64,000 nucleotides of DNA from Marinobacter sp. SS5-14b (GCF_030541005.1 NZ_JASSVM010000003.1:248001-312000), one strand, 5' to 3'; shown: positions 42,149 to 53,979, counted from the stretch's first letter. Notes: generated by a model not told the origin, from the sequence alone. A program made the numbers and translations.

Positions 42149-42731
42149 ATTGCCCTTCCACGCGGGAATTGAGTTCCAGTATGCGGTCGTCTATCCAGGC
42201 CTTCATGCCAGTCGCCTGAGTGGTTCCGTGCGGCTCCGACATCACGACGGGCTGGTCGGTGTACACCGTGCGCTCGGCATTGTTAAGTGTCAGTGCCTGG
42301 GTTTTCAGTGTGGCTTCAGAGCCTTGAAGCTGGCGGCTGACAACCACATTGCCGTTCAAATGAACGAGCTCGTTGTTTTGCTGCAGGCTACCTTTATCGG
42401 CTTCAATAATCCACGGCATCGGATCGCCTTCGCCGTAAAGGGTGGCCCGAGGTTGTTCCATGGCAGCCAGGTTGCGGCTGTCGAACTGTTCGATTCTCGG
42501 GCTCGTCATTCGTATCTTCGGGTTGCCCTGCTCATCCCAGGTGCGGTAATCCGCCTGCACGATAAAGCCGTCTGGTTCTGCCGGGCCTCGCAGCGCCTCG
42601 GCATCGCTCCGGGGGGGCGGGGTTTCGTCGCTCTGCCACATCAGAAATACCGTTGCGGCCAAGGTGCCCCCCAGTGCCAGCATTCTGGCCCAGGCTTTGC
42701 CGTTACCGGGGTTGAGCAGGCGGGCTATCAT
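42132..42731 (-). CDS. lptC: LPS export protein LptC
   Basis: Bitopic inner-membrane protein receiving LPS from LptBFG. It has 199 residues from the ATG at 42731 (MIARLLNPGNGKAWARM), a single membrane segment near 18-35 (MLALGGTLAATVFLMW) and a periplasmic jellyroll. The ATG overlaps the kdsC stop region by 4 bp. The frame is open further upstream inside kdsC but has no membrane-protein start there. Confidence 0.93.
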   Translation of the reverse strand: MIARLLNPGNGKAWARMLALGGTLAATVFLMWQSDETPPPRSDAEALRGPAEPDGFIVQADYRTWDEQGNPKIRMTSPRIEQFDSRNLAAMEQPRATLYGEGDPMPWIIEADKGSLQQNNELVHLNGNVVVSRQLQGSEATLKTQALTLNNAERTVYTDQPVVMSEPHGTTQATGMKAWIDDRILELNSRVEGQYEPIR

Positions 42732-43297
42732 TTTTGAGCGTCCAGATAGGGGATGAGGGTGTCGTGCAGTCGACCCTGCGACCAGAGTAGGAGGTCGCAG
42801 ACTTCCCGCACAGCGCCGCAGCCTCCGGCTGCCTGGGTGCAATAGTCAGCCTGTTGCTGAACCAGCCAGTATCCGTTGGGTACTGTAATGCCGAGACCGG
42901 CGAACTGCAGGGCTGGGAGGTCTGGAAGGTCGTCACCCATGTAGGCGATCTGGCCGGGCGAAATGGCCATGTTGGCGACCAGTTCCTGCAGCGCAACTTT
43001 CTTGTCTTCGCGGCCCTGCATCAGGTGGGTTATGCCGAGATCGTTCATGCGCTTTTCGGTAAGCGGAGAGCGCCTGCCGGTAATCACGGCCACGGTTATG
43101 CCGGCTTGCATCAGCTGTTTCAGCCCCAGGCCATCCAGAATATTGAAGGCTTTCAGTTCGTCGCCACTGGCGCTGAAGTAAAGCCGGCCGTCACTCATGA
43201 TGCCGTCAACGTCAAAGGCGATCAGCTTGATGGCTCCGGCTTTGGCGAGAAGTTCCTCGCCCCAGTCTTTGCTGTGTGGTGGGGTGAGTTCTGACAT
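42728..43297 (-). CDS. kdsC: KDO-8-phosphate phosphatase
   Basis: HAD-type phosphatase that forms KDO from KDO-8-phosphate. The 189-residue protein has the nucleophile motif DVDGIMSDG (Asp29, Asp31), motif II ITGR and the late GDDLPDLP motif. It overlaps kdsD by 1 bp and lptC by 4 bp, linking KDO synthesis to LPS export. Confidence 0.96.
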   Translation of the reverse strand: MSELTPPHSKDWGEELLAKAGAIKLIAFDVDGIMSDGRLYFSASGDELKAFNILDGLGLKQLMQAGITVAVITGRRSPLTEKRMNDLGITHLMQGREDKKVALQELVANMAISPGQIAYMGDDLPDLPALQFAGLGITVPNGYWLVQQQADYCTQAAGGCGAVREVCDLLLWSQGRLHDTLIPYLDAQK

Positions 43298-44286
43298 CAG
43301 ATGACTCCTGCCCGGAGCAAGTCGTGCATGTTGATGGCTCCGACCAGTTTGTCGTCGCCGTCGATAACCGGCAAGGCGTTGATTTTCAGTTCGTCCATCA
43401 GGTTCAGTGCTTCAGCGGCCAGGTGGTCCGCCTGGATGGTTTTACCGTTACGAGTCATGATCTGGCTGATGGTCGTGGTGTGCACATCAACGGGCTTGTC
43501 CAGCGTTCGGCGCAGGTCGCCATCGGTAAAGATGCCGGTCATTTCCCCTACAGCATTGACCACCGTGGTCATGCCCAGGCCTTTGCGGGTAATTTCCAGT
43601 AACGCATCGCTGAGGGTGGCACTTTCCATAACCTGAGGGATTTCATCCCCGGTGTGCATGATATCTGAAACCCGCAGCAGTAACCGCCGGCCAAGGCTGC
43701 CACCCGGGTGGGAGAATGCGAAATCTTCGGCACTGAATCCGCGAGCTTCCAGCAGGGCGACTGCCAGAGCGTCACCCATGACCAGCGTGGCGGTTGTGCT
43801 GGACGTGGGTGCCAGGCCCAGTGGGCAGGCTTCACTGGCGACGCTGACGTCAAGATTGGCCACGGCTTCCTTTGCCAGCACGGAGTCCGGGTTGCCCGTC
43901 ATGCTGATCAGCGGGGCGCCCATCCGCTTGATCAGGGGCAGAATGGTGACCACTTCGCTGGTGCTGCCGCTGTTGGAAATAGCAATGACAACGTCCTGGG
44001 GGGTAATCATCCCGAGGTCGCCGTGGCTGGCCTCGCCGGGGTGCACGAAAAATGACGGCGTGCCGGTGCTGGCCAGAGTTGCTGCTATTTTATTGCCGAT
44101 GTGGCCGGACTTGCCCATGCCCGTGACGACCACCCGGCCCTTGCAGGCCATGATGACCTCGCAGGCGCGAGTGAAGTCACCGTTGATGCGGTGTTCGAGT
44201 GCTTCGATGGCTTCCCGTTCAATCCGGATGGCCCGAACGGCTGAGCTGCGGTAATCCCGGGAATCTGAAGAGTTTGAGTCTGTCAT
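43297..44286 (-). CDS. kdsD: Arabinose-5-phosphate isomerase
   Basis: Makes D-arabinose-5-phosphate from ribulose-5-phosphate, the first step to KDO. The 329-residue protein has an N-terminal SIS sugar-isomerase domain (VVTGMGKSGHIGNKIAATLASTGTPSFF) and two C-terminal CBS domains (about 205-325). First gene of the leftward kdsD-kdsC-lptC-lptA-lptB unit, divergent from mlaF. Confidence 0.96.
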   Translation of the reverse strand: MTDSNSSDSRDYRSSAVRAIRIEREAIEALEHRINGDFTRACEVIMACKGRVVVTGMGKSGHIGNKIAATLASTGTPSFFVHPGEASHGDLGMITPQDVVIAISNSGSTSEVVTILPLIKRMGAPLISMTGNPDSVLAKEAVANLDVSVASEACPLGLAPTSSTTATLVMGDALAVALLEARGFSAEDFAFSHPGGSLGRRLLLRVSDIMHTGDEIPQVMESATLSDALLEITRKGLGMTTVVNAVGEMTGIFTDGDLRRTLDKPVDVHTTTISQIMTRNGKTIQADHLAAEALNLMDELKINALPVIDGDDKLVGAINMHDLLRAGVI

Positions 44287-44493
44287 CTCGGCTGGCTTAT
44301 ATGCTCGGTCGGTCTGGTTAACCCGGTCCCGCTGGGGGATCGGATGACTGTGGCGAGGAGTATATCATTTATAAGCGGCAGGGCTGCCAACGTTCAGGGA
44401 AACTGAACATTGCCATCAGGACATTTTAACGTCCTGTGATTGAGCTCTGCTTGCGCTTAACTTAATGTAGGCGCTCCTTGAAAAGGATGGATT
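44287..44493. promoter_or_regulatory. Divergent kdsD / mlaF promoter region
   Basis: This 207-bp region must serve both envelope operons. It contains the near-perfect 18-bp dyad AGGACATTTTAACGTCCT (44418-44435), 59 bp before the mlaF ATG. AAAAGGA provides the mlaF ribosome site. The dyad could be an operator or a leader hairpin; I recognise no specific regulator. Confidence 0.45.
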
Positions 44494-45306
44494 ATGGAGT
44501 CATCTGCATACATAACGCTGAAGGATGTGGTGTTTTCCCGCTCCGGCCGGCGCATTTTCGACGGTGTTACCCTGGATATCCCGGAAGGAAAAATCACCGC
44601 GATTATGGGGCCCAGTGGTACGGGAAAGACCACGCTGCTCCGGTTGATCGGCGGCCAGCTCAGGCCCGATTCCGGGCAGGTGACGGTGGCTGGTCATGAA
44701 GTTCCCAGGCTCAAGCGCAAGGATTTGTACCGGCTGCGGGAAAAGGTGGGCATGCTGTTCCAGAGTGGGGCGCTGTTCACGGACATCAGCGTTTACGAGA
44801 ACGTAGCGTTTCCGTTGCGCGTACACACGGCGCTGCCGGAAGACATGATTCGCGATATCGTGCTCATGAAGCTGGAGGCGGTAGGCCTCCGGGGTGCCCG
44901 TGATTTGATGCCTTCGGAGCTCTCCGGCGGCATGACGCGTCGTGTGGCGCTAGCCCGCAGTATCGCGCTGGACCCTGAACTGATTATGTACGATGAGCCG
45001 TTTGCTGGTCAGGACCCGATCGCCATGGGGGTGCTCGTCAAACTGATTCGTGATCTCAACAGTTCGGTGGGGCTTACCAGCGTGCTGGTTTCCCACGATG
45101 TGCCGGAATCCCTGAGTATCTGTCATTACGCCTGTATTATTGCCGACGGCAAGGTGATCGGTGAGGGCACACCGGAAGAGCTGCGCGAACACCCCTCGGA
45201 GCAAGTGCAACAGTTCCTGAATGGCCAGCCTGATGGCCCGGTACCGTTTCATTACCCTGCCGCAGACCCGGGCGCGGACTTTGGTACCAATGGAGAGGCG
45301 TCATGA
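44494..45306 (+). CDS. mlaF: Phospholipid transport ATPase MlaF
   Basis: ATPase of the Mla system that moves phospholipids between the outer and inner membranes. The 270-residue protein has Walker [10 protein letters not shown] at 39-47, ABC signature LSGGMTRR and Walker [13 protein letters not shown]. It heads the rightward mlaF-E-D-C-B operon and overlaps mlaE by 4 bp. Confidence 0.97.
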   Translation: MESSAYITLKDVVFSRSGRRIFDGVTLDIPEGKITAIMGPSGTGKTTLLRLIGGQLRPDSGQVTVAGHEVPRLKRKDLYRLREKVGMLFQSGALFTDISVYENVAFPLRVHTALPEDMIRDIVLMKLEAVGLRGARDLMPSELSGGMTRRVALARSIALDPELIMYDEPFAGQDPIAMGVLVKLIRDLNSSVGLTSVLVSHDVPESLSICHYACIIADGKVIGEGTPEELREHPSEQVQQFLNGQPDGPVPFHYPAADPGADFGTNGEAS

Positions 45307-46085
45307 TCGATCGTATTGCGTCGCTGGGCCGCAGTAGTCTTGAGGTGGTCGGCTCGCTGGGACGCGCAACACAGTTTCTGGCCGGCGTTCTGGCCGGAGT
45401 GCCAAAACCGGCGACCGGTTTTCCACTGCTGGTCAAGCAGGTCTATTCGGTGGGCGTGCTTTCGCTGGCCATCGTCGTGGTCTCCGGCTTGTTTATCGGT
45501 ATGGTTCTGGGGCTTCAGGGCTATACCATTCTCAGTGATTACGGATCTGAGGCCGCGATTGGCCAGATGATAGCGCTGACTCTGGTGCGAGAGCTGGGTC
45601 CGGTGGTGACTGCCCTGCTGTTCGCGGGTCGAGCGGGTTCGGCGCTGACGGCAGAAATCGGCCTGATGAAAGCTACAGAACAGTTGTCGAGCATGGAAAT
45701 GATGGGCGTTGACCCGCTGCGCAGGGTTATTGCCCCCAGGCTATGGGCAGGCTTTATCGCAATGCCCGTGCTCGCCATGATCTTTTCCGTGGTCGGTATT
45801 TGGGGAGGCATGCTGGTCGGTGTGGAATGGCTGGGTGTGTTTGAAGGTTCCTTCTGGGGCAACATGCAGTCGTCTGTGGATTTTGTCGACGACGTGCTGA
45901 ACGGCTTTATCAAAAGCGTGGTATTCGGGTTTGTCTGCGCCTGGATTGCGGTTTACCAGGGCTATGACTGCGTGCCCACCTCGGCGGGCATCAGCTCTGC
46001 AACCACCAAAACGGTTGTGTACTCATCACTGGCAGTGCTCGGTCTCGATTTTGTACTGACCGCTGTTATGTTTGGCGATTTTTAA
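45303..46085 (+). CDS. mlaE: Phospholipid transport permease MlaE
   Basis: Permease of the Mla ABC transporter with five or so membrane helices in 260 residues. It carries the MlaE-family signature [24 protein letters not shown]. The start overlaps mlaF and the end is 22 bp before mlaD. Confidence 0.97.
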   Translation: MIDRIASLGRSSLEVVGSLGRATQFLAGVLAGVPKPATGFPLLVKQVYSVGVLSLAIVVVSGLFIGMVLGLQGYTILSDYGSEAAIGQMIALTLVRELGPVVTALLFAGRAGSALTAEIGLMKATEQLSSMEMMGVDPLRRVIAPRLWAGFIAMPVLAMIFSVVGIWGGMLVGVEWLGVFEGSFWGNMQSSVDFVDDVLNGFIKSVVFGFVCAWIAVYQGYDCVPTSAGISSATTKTVVYSSLAVLGLDFVLTAVMFGDF

Positions 46086-46107
46086 TCAAGGATTCCGGGA
46101 GCCTGTT

Positions 46108-46557
46108 ATGGCGCAGAGAACCACAGAAATTGTTGTAGGCTTTTTCATGATTGCCGGGTTGATCGCCTTGCTATTCCTGGCGTTGCAGGTCAGCGGGCTG
46201 TCACCGAAGGCGGCTACGGCCACCTATACGCTTTACGCGAATTTCAATGACACCGGTGGTCTGACCCCGAGAGGAAAGGTGTCGATGGCGGGTGTGACGG
46301 TCGGTACGATCGAGTCCATCAGTCTCGACAAGCAAACGTTCCAGGCCAGGGTGGCCATGTCTATTCATGCCGATGTGGACAACATTCCGTCGGACAGTGC
46401 TGCAGTAATACGTACATCCGGATTGCTGGGCGAGCAGTACATTGATATATCCATCGGTGGCGATATGGAATCGCTTAATGAGGGCGACACCTTCTATTCC
46501 ACCCAGTCCGCCATGAATCTGGAACGGTTGATCAGCAATTTCGCTTCTGGCCGCTGA
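46108..46557 (+). CDS. mlaD: MCE-domain lipid carrier MlaD
   Basis: Hexameric inner-membrane-anchored MCE protein that receives lipid from MlaC. It has 149 residues from the ATG at 46108, chosen for GGGAG 8 nt upstream. One N-terminal membrane helix (VVGFFMIAGLIALLFLALQVSGL) is followed by a single MCE domain with the ANFNDTGGLTPRGKVSMAGV strand. Length matches a single-MCE MlaD. Confidence 0.96.
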   Translation: MAQRTTEIVVGFFMIAGLIALLFLALQVSGLSPKAATATYTLYANFNDTGGLTPRGKVSMAGVTVGTIESISLDKQTFQARVAMSIHADVDNIPSDSAAVIRTSGLLGEQYIDISIGGDMESLNEGDTFYSTQSAMNLERLISNFASGR

Positions 46558-46582
46558 CGCCGAGCTCTCACGGGAGAATGCA

Positions 46583-47239
46583 ATGTTTGGTTTAACACAA
46601 CGACTGTTTGCGGTTTTCGCGGTTTTTGTCCTGGCTGCAGGGCAGGCCCAGGCTGCCGGTGCTGAAGAAGATCTGAGGCAGTATGTGGATGAAAATACTC
46701 AAAAACTTGTCCAGAAACTGAATGAAGAAAAAGGTCTTTACGAAAAGGATCCGGAAGCTTTCTATACCAGCATGGATGAAGCCCTTGATGATTTTGTCGA
46801 CTTTCGCCGCATAGCGGCCCGGGTGATGGGGCGTTATGCCCGGCAGACCTCTCCGGAGCAGCGTGATGAGTTTGTCGAGAAGTTCAAGCGCAGCCTGTTC
46901 GATAGCTACGCAAAAGCGTTGGTAACTGCGGATAACTTCGAGATTTCCGTATTGGAGGCCGTCATTCTGCCGGAAAATCAGGATCGGGCCTCCGTACAGC
47001 TGGAAGTGGTCAGCGCCGCTGGCAACCGCTATCCGGTGACCTATTCCATGTACAAAAACGGCGAAGGTCGTTGGTTGATGGAAAACGTCATCGTTGAGGG
47101 GGTCAATATTGGCCTCGCTTTCCGGGATCGTTTTGCCCAGGAGATGGAGGAAAGCCGCGGTCAGGTTCAGGTGGTTATTGATGGCTGGAGCGATGCGGTG
47201 AAATCGCTGAACCTTGAAGAGGATGTCGACCGTTCATGA
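46583..47239 (+). CDS. mlaC: Periplasmic phospholipid-binding protein MlaC
   Basis: Soluble shuttle between the outer-membrane MlaA complex and MlaFEDB. The 218-residue protein has a signal peptide (LFAVFAVFVLAAGQAQA, cleavage near residue 24) and the Ttg2D/MlaC fold. GGGAG lies 7 nt before the ATG. It overlaps mlaB by 4 bp. Confidence 0.95.
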   Translation: MFGLTQRLFAVFAVFVLAAGQAQAAGAEEDLRQYVDENTQKLVQKLNEEKGLYEKDPEAFYTSMDEALDDFVDFRRIAARVMGRYARQTSPEQRDEFVEKFKRSLFDSYAKALVTADNFEISVLEAVILPENQDRASVQLEVVSAAGNRYPVTYSMYKNGEGRWLMENVIVEGVNIGLAFRDRFAQEMEESRGQVQVVIDGWSDAVKSLNLEEDVDRS

Positions 47240-47553
47240 AGAGCGCTTCCCCGACTGCCACTCTCGAAGGTGGGTCACTACGTGTGACAGGTGACGTTGA
47301 TGCTGTCACAGTCATGCCGTTGCGCAAGCAGGGCGAGAAGCTGATCAACGAGGCGAAGGCCTCGTTGACGGTTGACCTTTCCGGGCTGGCCGCAGCCAAC
47401 AGCGTTGTGCTTTCCATGTTGATGTGCTGGCAAAGGCTGGCCCTGTCTCAACAGCAGGCGCTCTCGTTCGAAGGCGCCAGTGACCGATTACGTTCTCTTG
47501 CTGCGCTCAGCAACCTGGAGCACCAACTCCCCGGATTTGCCAGACATAGCTGA
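47236..47553 (+). CDS. mlaB: STAS-domain protein MlaB
   Basis: Cytoplasmic STAS protein that binds MlaF and is needed for ATPase activity of the Mla complex. The 105-residue protein has the STAS pattern of a short strand, LTVDLSGLAAANSVVLSMLM and a terminal helix. Its start overlaps mlaC; ibaG follows 60 bp later. Confidence 0.93.
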   Translation: MKSASPTATLEGGSLRVTGDVDAVTVMPLRKQGEKLINEAKASLTVDLSGLAAANSVVLSMLMCWQRLALSQQQALSFEGASDRLRSLAALSNLEHQLPGFARHS

Positions 47554-47613
47554 CCGGCGCCCGGGAATTGGTTACAATTCGGCTCCTGATTTCAATACAG
47601 CTGAGGATTTCCT

Positions 47614-49144
<1,531 letters not shown>

Positions 49145-49174
49145 TCAATCATCAACGGGAACCCGGAAAGACCC

Positions 49175-49825
49175 ATGACAGATTCCATCACCATCGCCTT
49201 GTCGAAGGGACGAATCCTTGAAGAGACTCTGCCGCTGTTGGCTGAAGCCGGCATTGAATTGGTAGATGATGTGAAAAAGTCCCGCAAGCTGGTGTTCCCG
49301 ACCACAGATCCGAACGTTCGGATTCTGATTATTCGTGCGACGGATGTGCCGACCTATGTTCAGTACGGGGCGGCGGATCTTGGGGTTACGGGCAAGGATG
49401 TTCTGATGGAACACGGCGGGGAAGGGTTGTATGAGCCGCTGGATCTGAATATATCCCGTTGCCGGCTAATGACGGCAGGCAAGAAGGGCGAGCAGCCCCC
49501 GACCGGGCGCATCCGGGTGGCGACGAAGTTCGTAAATCTTGCCAGGCGCTACTATGCATCACAGGGCCGGCAGGCGGATATCATCAAGCTGTATGGTGCG
49601 ATGGAGCTGGCGCCGATTCTGGATCTGGCCGATGAGATCGTGGATATCGTTGATACCGGCAACACTCTTAAGGCGAATGGTTTGGAGCCTAGGGAGTTGA
49701 TTGATTACATCAGTAGCCGGTTGGTGGTGAATCGGGCTTCTATGAAGATGAAGCATGGGCAGATTAATCCCATTATCGAGAAGATGGCGGTTGCCGTTGA
49801 GCGCCGGCGCTCTGCATCTGAGTAA
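49175..49825 (+). CDS. hisG: ATP phosphoribosyltransferase, short form
   Basis: First enzyme of histidine biosynthesis, joining ATP and PRPP. At 216 residues it is the short HisG lacking the C-terminal regulatory domain. Short forms need the HisRS-like subunit HisZ, which is not in this window. Motifs include [13 protein letters not shown] and the PRPP loop [14 protein letters not shown]. It is 30 bp after murA, a linkage common in this group. Confidence 0.96.
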   Translation: MTDSITIALSKGRILEETLPLLAEAGIELVDDVKKSRKLVFPTTDPNVRILIIRATDVPTYVQYGAADLGVTGKDVLMEHGGEGLYEPLDLNISRCRLMTAGKKGEQPPTGRIRVATKFVNLARRYYASQGRQADIIKLYGAMELAPILDLADEIVDIVDTGNTLKANGLEPRELIDYISSRLVVNRASMKMKHGQINPIIEKMAVAVERRRSASE

Positions 49826-49854
49826 GGCTTCCTTATAGTTGGGGAGTGTGTCAC

Positions 49855-49959
49855 CCATCGGGTTGGCCCTTCCAAAAAACGCTCCTTCGGCACGTCCTTG
49901 TGACGCTTGGGTTCCGCCATCCATGGCTCCGCACATTTTTGGAAGGGCCAACCCGATGG
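49855..49959 (-). repeat. Paired GGA-hairpin element, copy 8
   Basis: Perfect 24-bp inverted repeat (49855-49878 and 49936-49959). The minus-strand cap has GCC/GGC closing ATGGAT and CAC/GTG closing AAGGAC, with 22 nt between the GGA triplets and three more unpaired GGA. It lies between hisG and hisD but with GGA loops on the strand opposite to both genes, so it would act only in an antisense RNA or as DNA. It could also interrupt hisG-hisD co-transcription. Confidence 0.87.
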
Positions 49960-50070
49960 CTTCCGCGTACTTAGGAGTTTGGAAGCCCTAGAGTTCTGCT
50001 TTGCATTTCCCGGTTTGCTGGCGGGTAATCCGGCAGAAATTAGTATTCAATCCAACGCAGGATTAAAGAG

Positions 50071-51375
50071 ATGAACGACAGAATCACCAGACTAAACACC
50101 ACCCAGGGCGACTTTGATAGTGCGCTGGCCAAGCTGTTGGCGTGGGATGACAGTGTGGATCATCAGGTGAACGAGTCGGTGCGTCATATCCTGCATGAGG
50201 TGAAGACCCGCGGTGATGCGGCGGTTCTGGAATTTACTGAGAAGTTTGATCGCCTGACGGTTGGTTCCATGGCTGAGTTGGAGATCGGGCAGGATCGGTT
50301 GCAGGCGGCGTTGGTGAAGATTCCTCAAGATCAGCGCGAGGGGCTTGAGAAAGCCGCTGAACGTATTCGTGATTACCATGAGCGGCAGAATCAGAAGTCC
50401 TGGCAGTATCAGGATGAAGACGGAACGATTTTGGGGCAGAAGGTGACGCCGCTGGATCGCGCCGGTCTGTATGTGCCGGGTGGTAAGGCGGCGTATCCGT
50501 CTTCGGTATTGATGAATGCGATTCCTGCCAAGGTGGCAGGGGTGGGTGAGTTGATTATGGTGGTGCCGACGCCGGATGGTGTGGTGAACGATATGGTTCT
50601 GGCCGCCGCAGCGATTGCGGGTGTTGATCGTGTGTTCGCGCTGGGTGGTGCTCAGGCTGTTGCTGCACTGGCTTATGGGACGGAAACTGTGCCGGCGGTC
50701 GACAAGATTGTCGGCCCGGGGAATATTTTCGTTGCCACGGCCAAGCGGGAAGTGTTCGGCGTGGTCGGTATCGATATGATCGCCGGGCCGTCTGAGATCC
50801 TGGTGATCTGCGATGGCAAAACCGACCCGGACTGGATTGCCATGGACCTGTTCTCCCAGGCTGAGCACGACGAGCAGGCCCAGAGTATTCTGGTGAGCCC
50901 GGATGCGGATTTCCTGGATGCGGTGGAAGCCAGTATCAACAAGTTATTGCCGACCATGGAGCGCGAAGACATCATTCGTACGTCTATGCTGAGCCGCGGT
51001 GCGCTGATCAAAGTGGCTGACCTGAAAGAAGCTGCCGAGGTTTCCAACCGCATTGCACCAGAGCACCTGGAGCTGTCGGTGGAAGACCCGAAAGCCATGC
51101 TGGACGACATCTGCCACGCCGGCGCGATCTTCATGGGGCGTTACACAGCAGAAGCTCTTGGCGACTACTGCGCCGGCCCGAACCATGTGTTGCCCACCAG
51201 CGGTACCGCCCGGTTCAGCTCGCCGCTGGGTGTTTACGATTTTCAAAAACGATCGTCCCTGATCGGTTTTACTCCGGAAGGCGCTGACCGCATGGGCCGT
51301 GTGGCTTCTGTGTTGGCGCGCGGTGAGGGTCTTACTGCCCATGCTCGTTCTGCTGAGTACCGTATAAAAGACTGA
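50071..51375 (+). CDS. hisD: Histidinol dehydrogenase
   Basis: Last two oxidation steps of histidine synthesis, NAD- and zinc-dependent. The 434-residue protein has the family signatures [34 protein letters not shown] and APEHLEL, plus [10 protein letters not shown] with zinc-binding residues. It is separated from hisG by 245 bp containing copy 8 of the GGA element. hisC follows by 33 bp. Confidence 0.98.
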   Translation: MNDRITRLNTTQGDFDSALAKLLAWDDSVDHQVNESVRHILHEVKTRGDAAVLEFTEKFDRLTVGSMAELEIGQDRLQAALVKIPQDQREGLEKAAERIRDYHERQNQKSWQYQDEDGTILGQKVTPLDRAGLYVPGGKAAYPSSVLMNAIPAKVAGVGELIMVVPTPDGVVNDMVLAAAAIAGVDRVFALGGAQAVAALAYGTETVPAVDKIVGPGNIFVATAKREVFGVVGIDMIAGPSEILVICDGKTDPDWIAMDLFSQAEHDEQAQSILVSPDADFLDAVEASINKLLPTMEREDIIRTSMLSRGALIKVADLKEAAEVSNRIAPEHLELSVEDPKAMLDDICHAGAIFMGRYTAEALGDYCAGPNHVLPTSGTARFSSPLGVYDFQKRSSLIGFTPEGADRMGRVASVLARGEGLTAHARSAEYRIKD

Positions 51376-51408
51376 CTGATTCCTGCACCATTCTGGAGTT
51401 CAAGAGAT

Positions 51409-52470
51409 ATGAGTAGATACTGGAGCCCACTGGTCAGCGAGTTGCAGCCATACGTGCCGGGCGAACAACCGAAAATGGCCAACCTGGTGAAGCTGAACAC
51501 CAACGAAAACCCTTTCGGCCCCTCCCCGAAGGTGATCGAGGCCATTCAGAAAGAGCTCAATGATAATCTTCGCCTGTATCCGGACCCTGAAGGGCTGGCT
51601 CTGAAGGAGGCGATAGCGTCTTACCACGTCGACTTTGGCATCGAAGCCAACCAGGTCTTCGTTGGTAACGGCTCCGATGAAGTTCTGGCGCACATTTTTC
51701 AGGGCCTTTTGAAGCATGACAAACCGATCCTGTTTCCGGATATTTCCTACAGCTTCTACCCGGTGTACTGCGGTCTCTACCAGATCGAAAGCAAGGTCAT
51801 CCCGCTGACCGACAGCTTCGAGATCAATCCGGAAGACTACAAACGCCCCAACGGTGGCATCATCTTCCCGAACCCGAACGCGCCGACTGGTCGTTACCTG
51901 GGCCTGCAACACGTGGAAGAAATCCTGCAAGCCAACCCGGACAGCGTGGTGGTGGTAGACGAAGCCTATGTGGACTTCGGCGGCGACACGGCGATTCGCC
52001 TGGTAAGCCAGTATCCGAACCTCCTGGTTTGTCAGACACTATCCAAGGCCCGTTCACTGGCTGGCCTGCGTGTTGGCTTTGCCGTGGGTAACGAAGAGCT
52101 GATCGAGGCTCTGAACCGTGTAAAAGACAGCTTTAACTCCTACCCGCTGGACCGTCTGGCCTTGGCCGGAGCGGTTGCTGCCTTTGAAGACAAACAGTGG
52201 TTTGAAGACTCCTGCAACGGCGTTATCCGCGAGCGGAAGAGGGTAACCGAGGAACTTGAAAGGCTCGGCTTTGAGGTGTTGCCGTCCAAGGCAAACTTCG
52301 TGTTTGCTCGTCATCCGGATCATGAAGGTTCGGATGTCGCAGCCAAGCTGAGAGAGCAGGGCGTTATCGTGCGGCATTTCAACAAACCGCGGATCAGCGA
52401 TTTTCTGCGAATCACTATTGGCACCAGCGACCAGAATAACGCCTTGATCAAAGGCCTTGATTCGCTTTAA
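51409..52470 (+). CDS. hisC: Histidinol-phosphate aminotransferase
   Basis: PLP-dependent aminotransferase of histidine biosynthesis. It has 353 residues, with the PLP lysine in [24 protein letters not shown] and [10 protein letters not shown] motifs of the class II fold. GGAG precedes the ATG. It forms a unit with hisD, while the remaining his genes are elsewhere. Confidence 0.97.
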   Translation: MSRYWSPLVSELQPYVPGEQPKMANLVKLNTNENPFGPSPKVIEAIQKELNDNLRLYPDPEGLALKEAIASYHVDFGIEANQVFVGNGSDEVLAHIFQGLLKHDKPILFPDISYSFYPVYCGLYQIESKVIPLTDSFEINPEDYKRPNGGIIFPNPNAPTGRYLGLQHVEEILQANPDSVVVVDEAYVDFGGDTAIRLVSQYPNLLVCQTLSKARSLAGLRVGFAVGNEELIEALNRVKDSFNSYPLDRLALAGAVAAFEDKQWFEDSCNGVIRERKRVTEELERLGFEVLPSKANFVFARHPDHEGSDVAAKLREQGVIVRHFNKPRISDFLRITIGTSDQNNALIKGLDSL

Positions 52471-52520
52471 GTTCAGACGGAGATCAGACGAGGATTCGGC
52501 GCGCACTAAAGTCTGAAGCG

Positions 52521-52708
52521 AGGGGCAGGCAGGGCTTTACAAAAATGTGCGGAGCCATGGATGGCGGAGCCCAAGCGCCACAGGGGTTCGGCCGAGCGCT
52601 TATGAAGCAAAGCTTCATGCGACAGCCGAACGACTGCAATCTGTGATTGCAGGCCGGACCCCAAAGGGGGGCCGCAGGAGCGTTTTTTGGAAAGCCCTGC
52701 CTGCCCCT
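52521..52708 (+). repeat. Paired GGA-hairpin element, copy 9, with nested palindromic insert
   Basis: Arms of 25 bp (52521-52545 and 52684-52708) with one mismatch. The first cap hairpin is intact (GCC/GGC closing ATGGAT). The second is replaced from about 52582 to 52670 by a structured block. That block has an outer stem GGGGTTCGGCC/GGCCGGACCCC (52583-52593, 52652-52662), a hairpin ATGAAGC/GCTTCAT with an AAA loop (52602-52618), and CTGCAAT/ATTGCAG (52634-52652). The normal cap sequence resumes with GCAGGAGCG. It is between hisC and the Nif3-like gene, sense-oriented. Confidence 0.82.
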
Positions 52709-52765
52709 TGCATCGCACAGAGTCTTGAGCGCCGATCCGATCCCCCAAAAACAGGAGGCGTAACC

Positions 52766-53509
52766 ATGGTAAGCCGCAATACGGTTCTGAAAAAGATAAA
52801 CGAATGGCTTCAGCCAGAAAACTTTCAGGACTACGCCCCGAATGGCCTGCAAGTGGAAGGGCGCGAGACCGTAAGCGTCATTGTATCCGGCGTGACGGCA
52901 TCACAGGCCCTGATCGACGCCGCCGTCGAACGCAACGCCGACATGATCCTCGTGCATCACGGCTACTTCTGGAAAGGCGAAGATCAGACCATTCGCGGCA
53001 TGAAAAAGAACCGCATCAAGCAGCTTCTGGACAACGACATAAACCTCGTCGCCTACCATCTGCCACTGGACGATCATCCCGAATATGGCAACAACCGACA
53101 ACTGGCCGACATCCTGGGTATCCAAAACCCCAGGCCGATGGGTGGTTTGGTCTGGCAAGGAGAATTGCCAGAATCCATGACCTCAGAAAAGCTTGGTCTA
53201 CACCTGGCAAGAACCCTGCACAGACAACCTCTGCACGTAGGCAGCGGTCCCGAGCACATCAGAACCGTGGCTTGGTGTACCGGCGCTGCTCAGGGGTTCA
53301 TAAATGTGGCGATTGAAGCCGGGCTCGACGCTTATATCAGCGGAGAAATCTCCGAGCCAACGACCCACACCGCGAGAGAGAGTGGCATCCACTATTTTGC
53401 TGCTGGGCACCATGCCACCGAGCGCTATGGTGTGCAGGCATTAGGGGAAGCGTTGGCTCAAACTTTCGGGGTGAAGCACCAGTTTATCGACTGCGATAAT
53501 CCGGTTTAA
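52766..53509 (+). CDS. Nif3-like GTP cyclohydrolase-type metal protein (YbgI family)
   Basis: NIF3/DUF34 family protein of 247 residues, the same length as E. coli YbgI. It has the dinuclear metal ligands in the pattern ILVHHGYFW near residue 65 and HHATERYG near 216. Function is debated; a GTP cyclohydrolase-I-like activity has been proposed for some members. AGGAGG 7 nt upstream fixes the ATG at 52766. Confidence 0.92.
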   Translation: MVSRNTVLKKINEWLQPENFQDYAPNGLQVEGRETVSVIVSGVTASQALIDAAVERNADMILVHHGYFWKGEDQTIRGMKKNRIKQLLDNDINLVAYHLPLDDHPEYGNNRQLADILGIQNPRPMGGLVWQGELPESMTSEKLGLHLARTLHRQPLHVGSGPEHIRTVAWCTGAAQGFINVAIEAGLDAYISGEISEPTTHTARESGIHYFAAGHHATERYGVQALGEALAQTFGVKHQFIDCDNPV

Positions 53510-53541
53510 GAAAGCAGGAGCCAAACCAAAAGAGATCAAGT

Positions 53542-53979
53542 TCAGGCCGTACGCTTGGTGCCGTCAGCGTTCAAGCCGTAATCCTCAGCCAGGGTGCCTT
53601 TAGCCTCGGGGTCTGCCTTGGGCGCATAATCCCTTGGCGGCTCAGAGGGCTCGGCTTCGGAGTGTCCCAGGCGTCCAGACGCGTCCTGTCCCAGTTCATC
53701 AGGCCACTCCTCATCATTGCAGAGGCGATTCGCTCCCCGTGCCATGTGCTGATTTACATCGCGGTACGCATCGTTGAACCGGCGCAGTAAATGCGCCGAC
53801 TCCATAAAATGCTCATTCACCTGAGCCTGATAGCGGGTGAACTCTCCGCGCAACTCATCAACCTGCTGCTCAGCCCGGCGTTGCCGCAAAGAAGCCCCTT
53901 GGCCCGACCTGCCAACCAGAACCCCAATAATAACGCCAACCACCAGCGCGGCAACCGCCGCCAGAATCAGGTTCGTCAT
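53542..53979 (-). CDS. zapG: ZapG (YhcB/DUF1043) membrane protein
   Basis: Single-pass inner-membrane protein linked to cell division and envelope synthesis. The 145-residue protein has an N-terminal membrane segment (LILAAVAALVVGVIIGVLVG), a coiled-coil (about 33-85) and a polar, proline- and acid-rich tail. It is divergent from zapE, a pairing conserved in many gammaproteobacteria. Confidence 0.9.
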   Translation of the reverse strand: MTNLILAAVAALVVGVIIGVLVGRSGQGASLRQRRAEQQVDELRGEFTRYQAQVNEHFMESAHLLRRFNDAYRDVNQHMARGANRLCNDEEWPDELGQDASGRLGHSEAEPSEPPRDYAPKADPEAKGTLAEDYGLNADGTKRTA

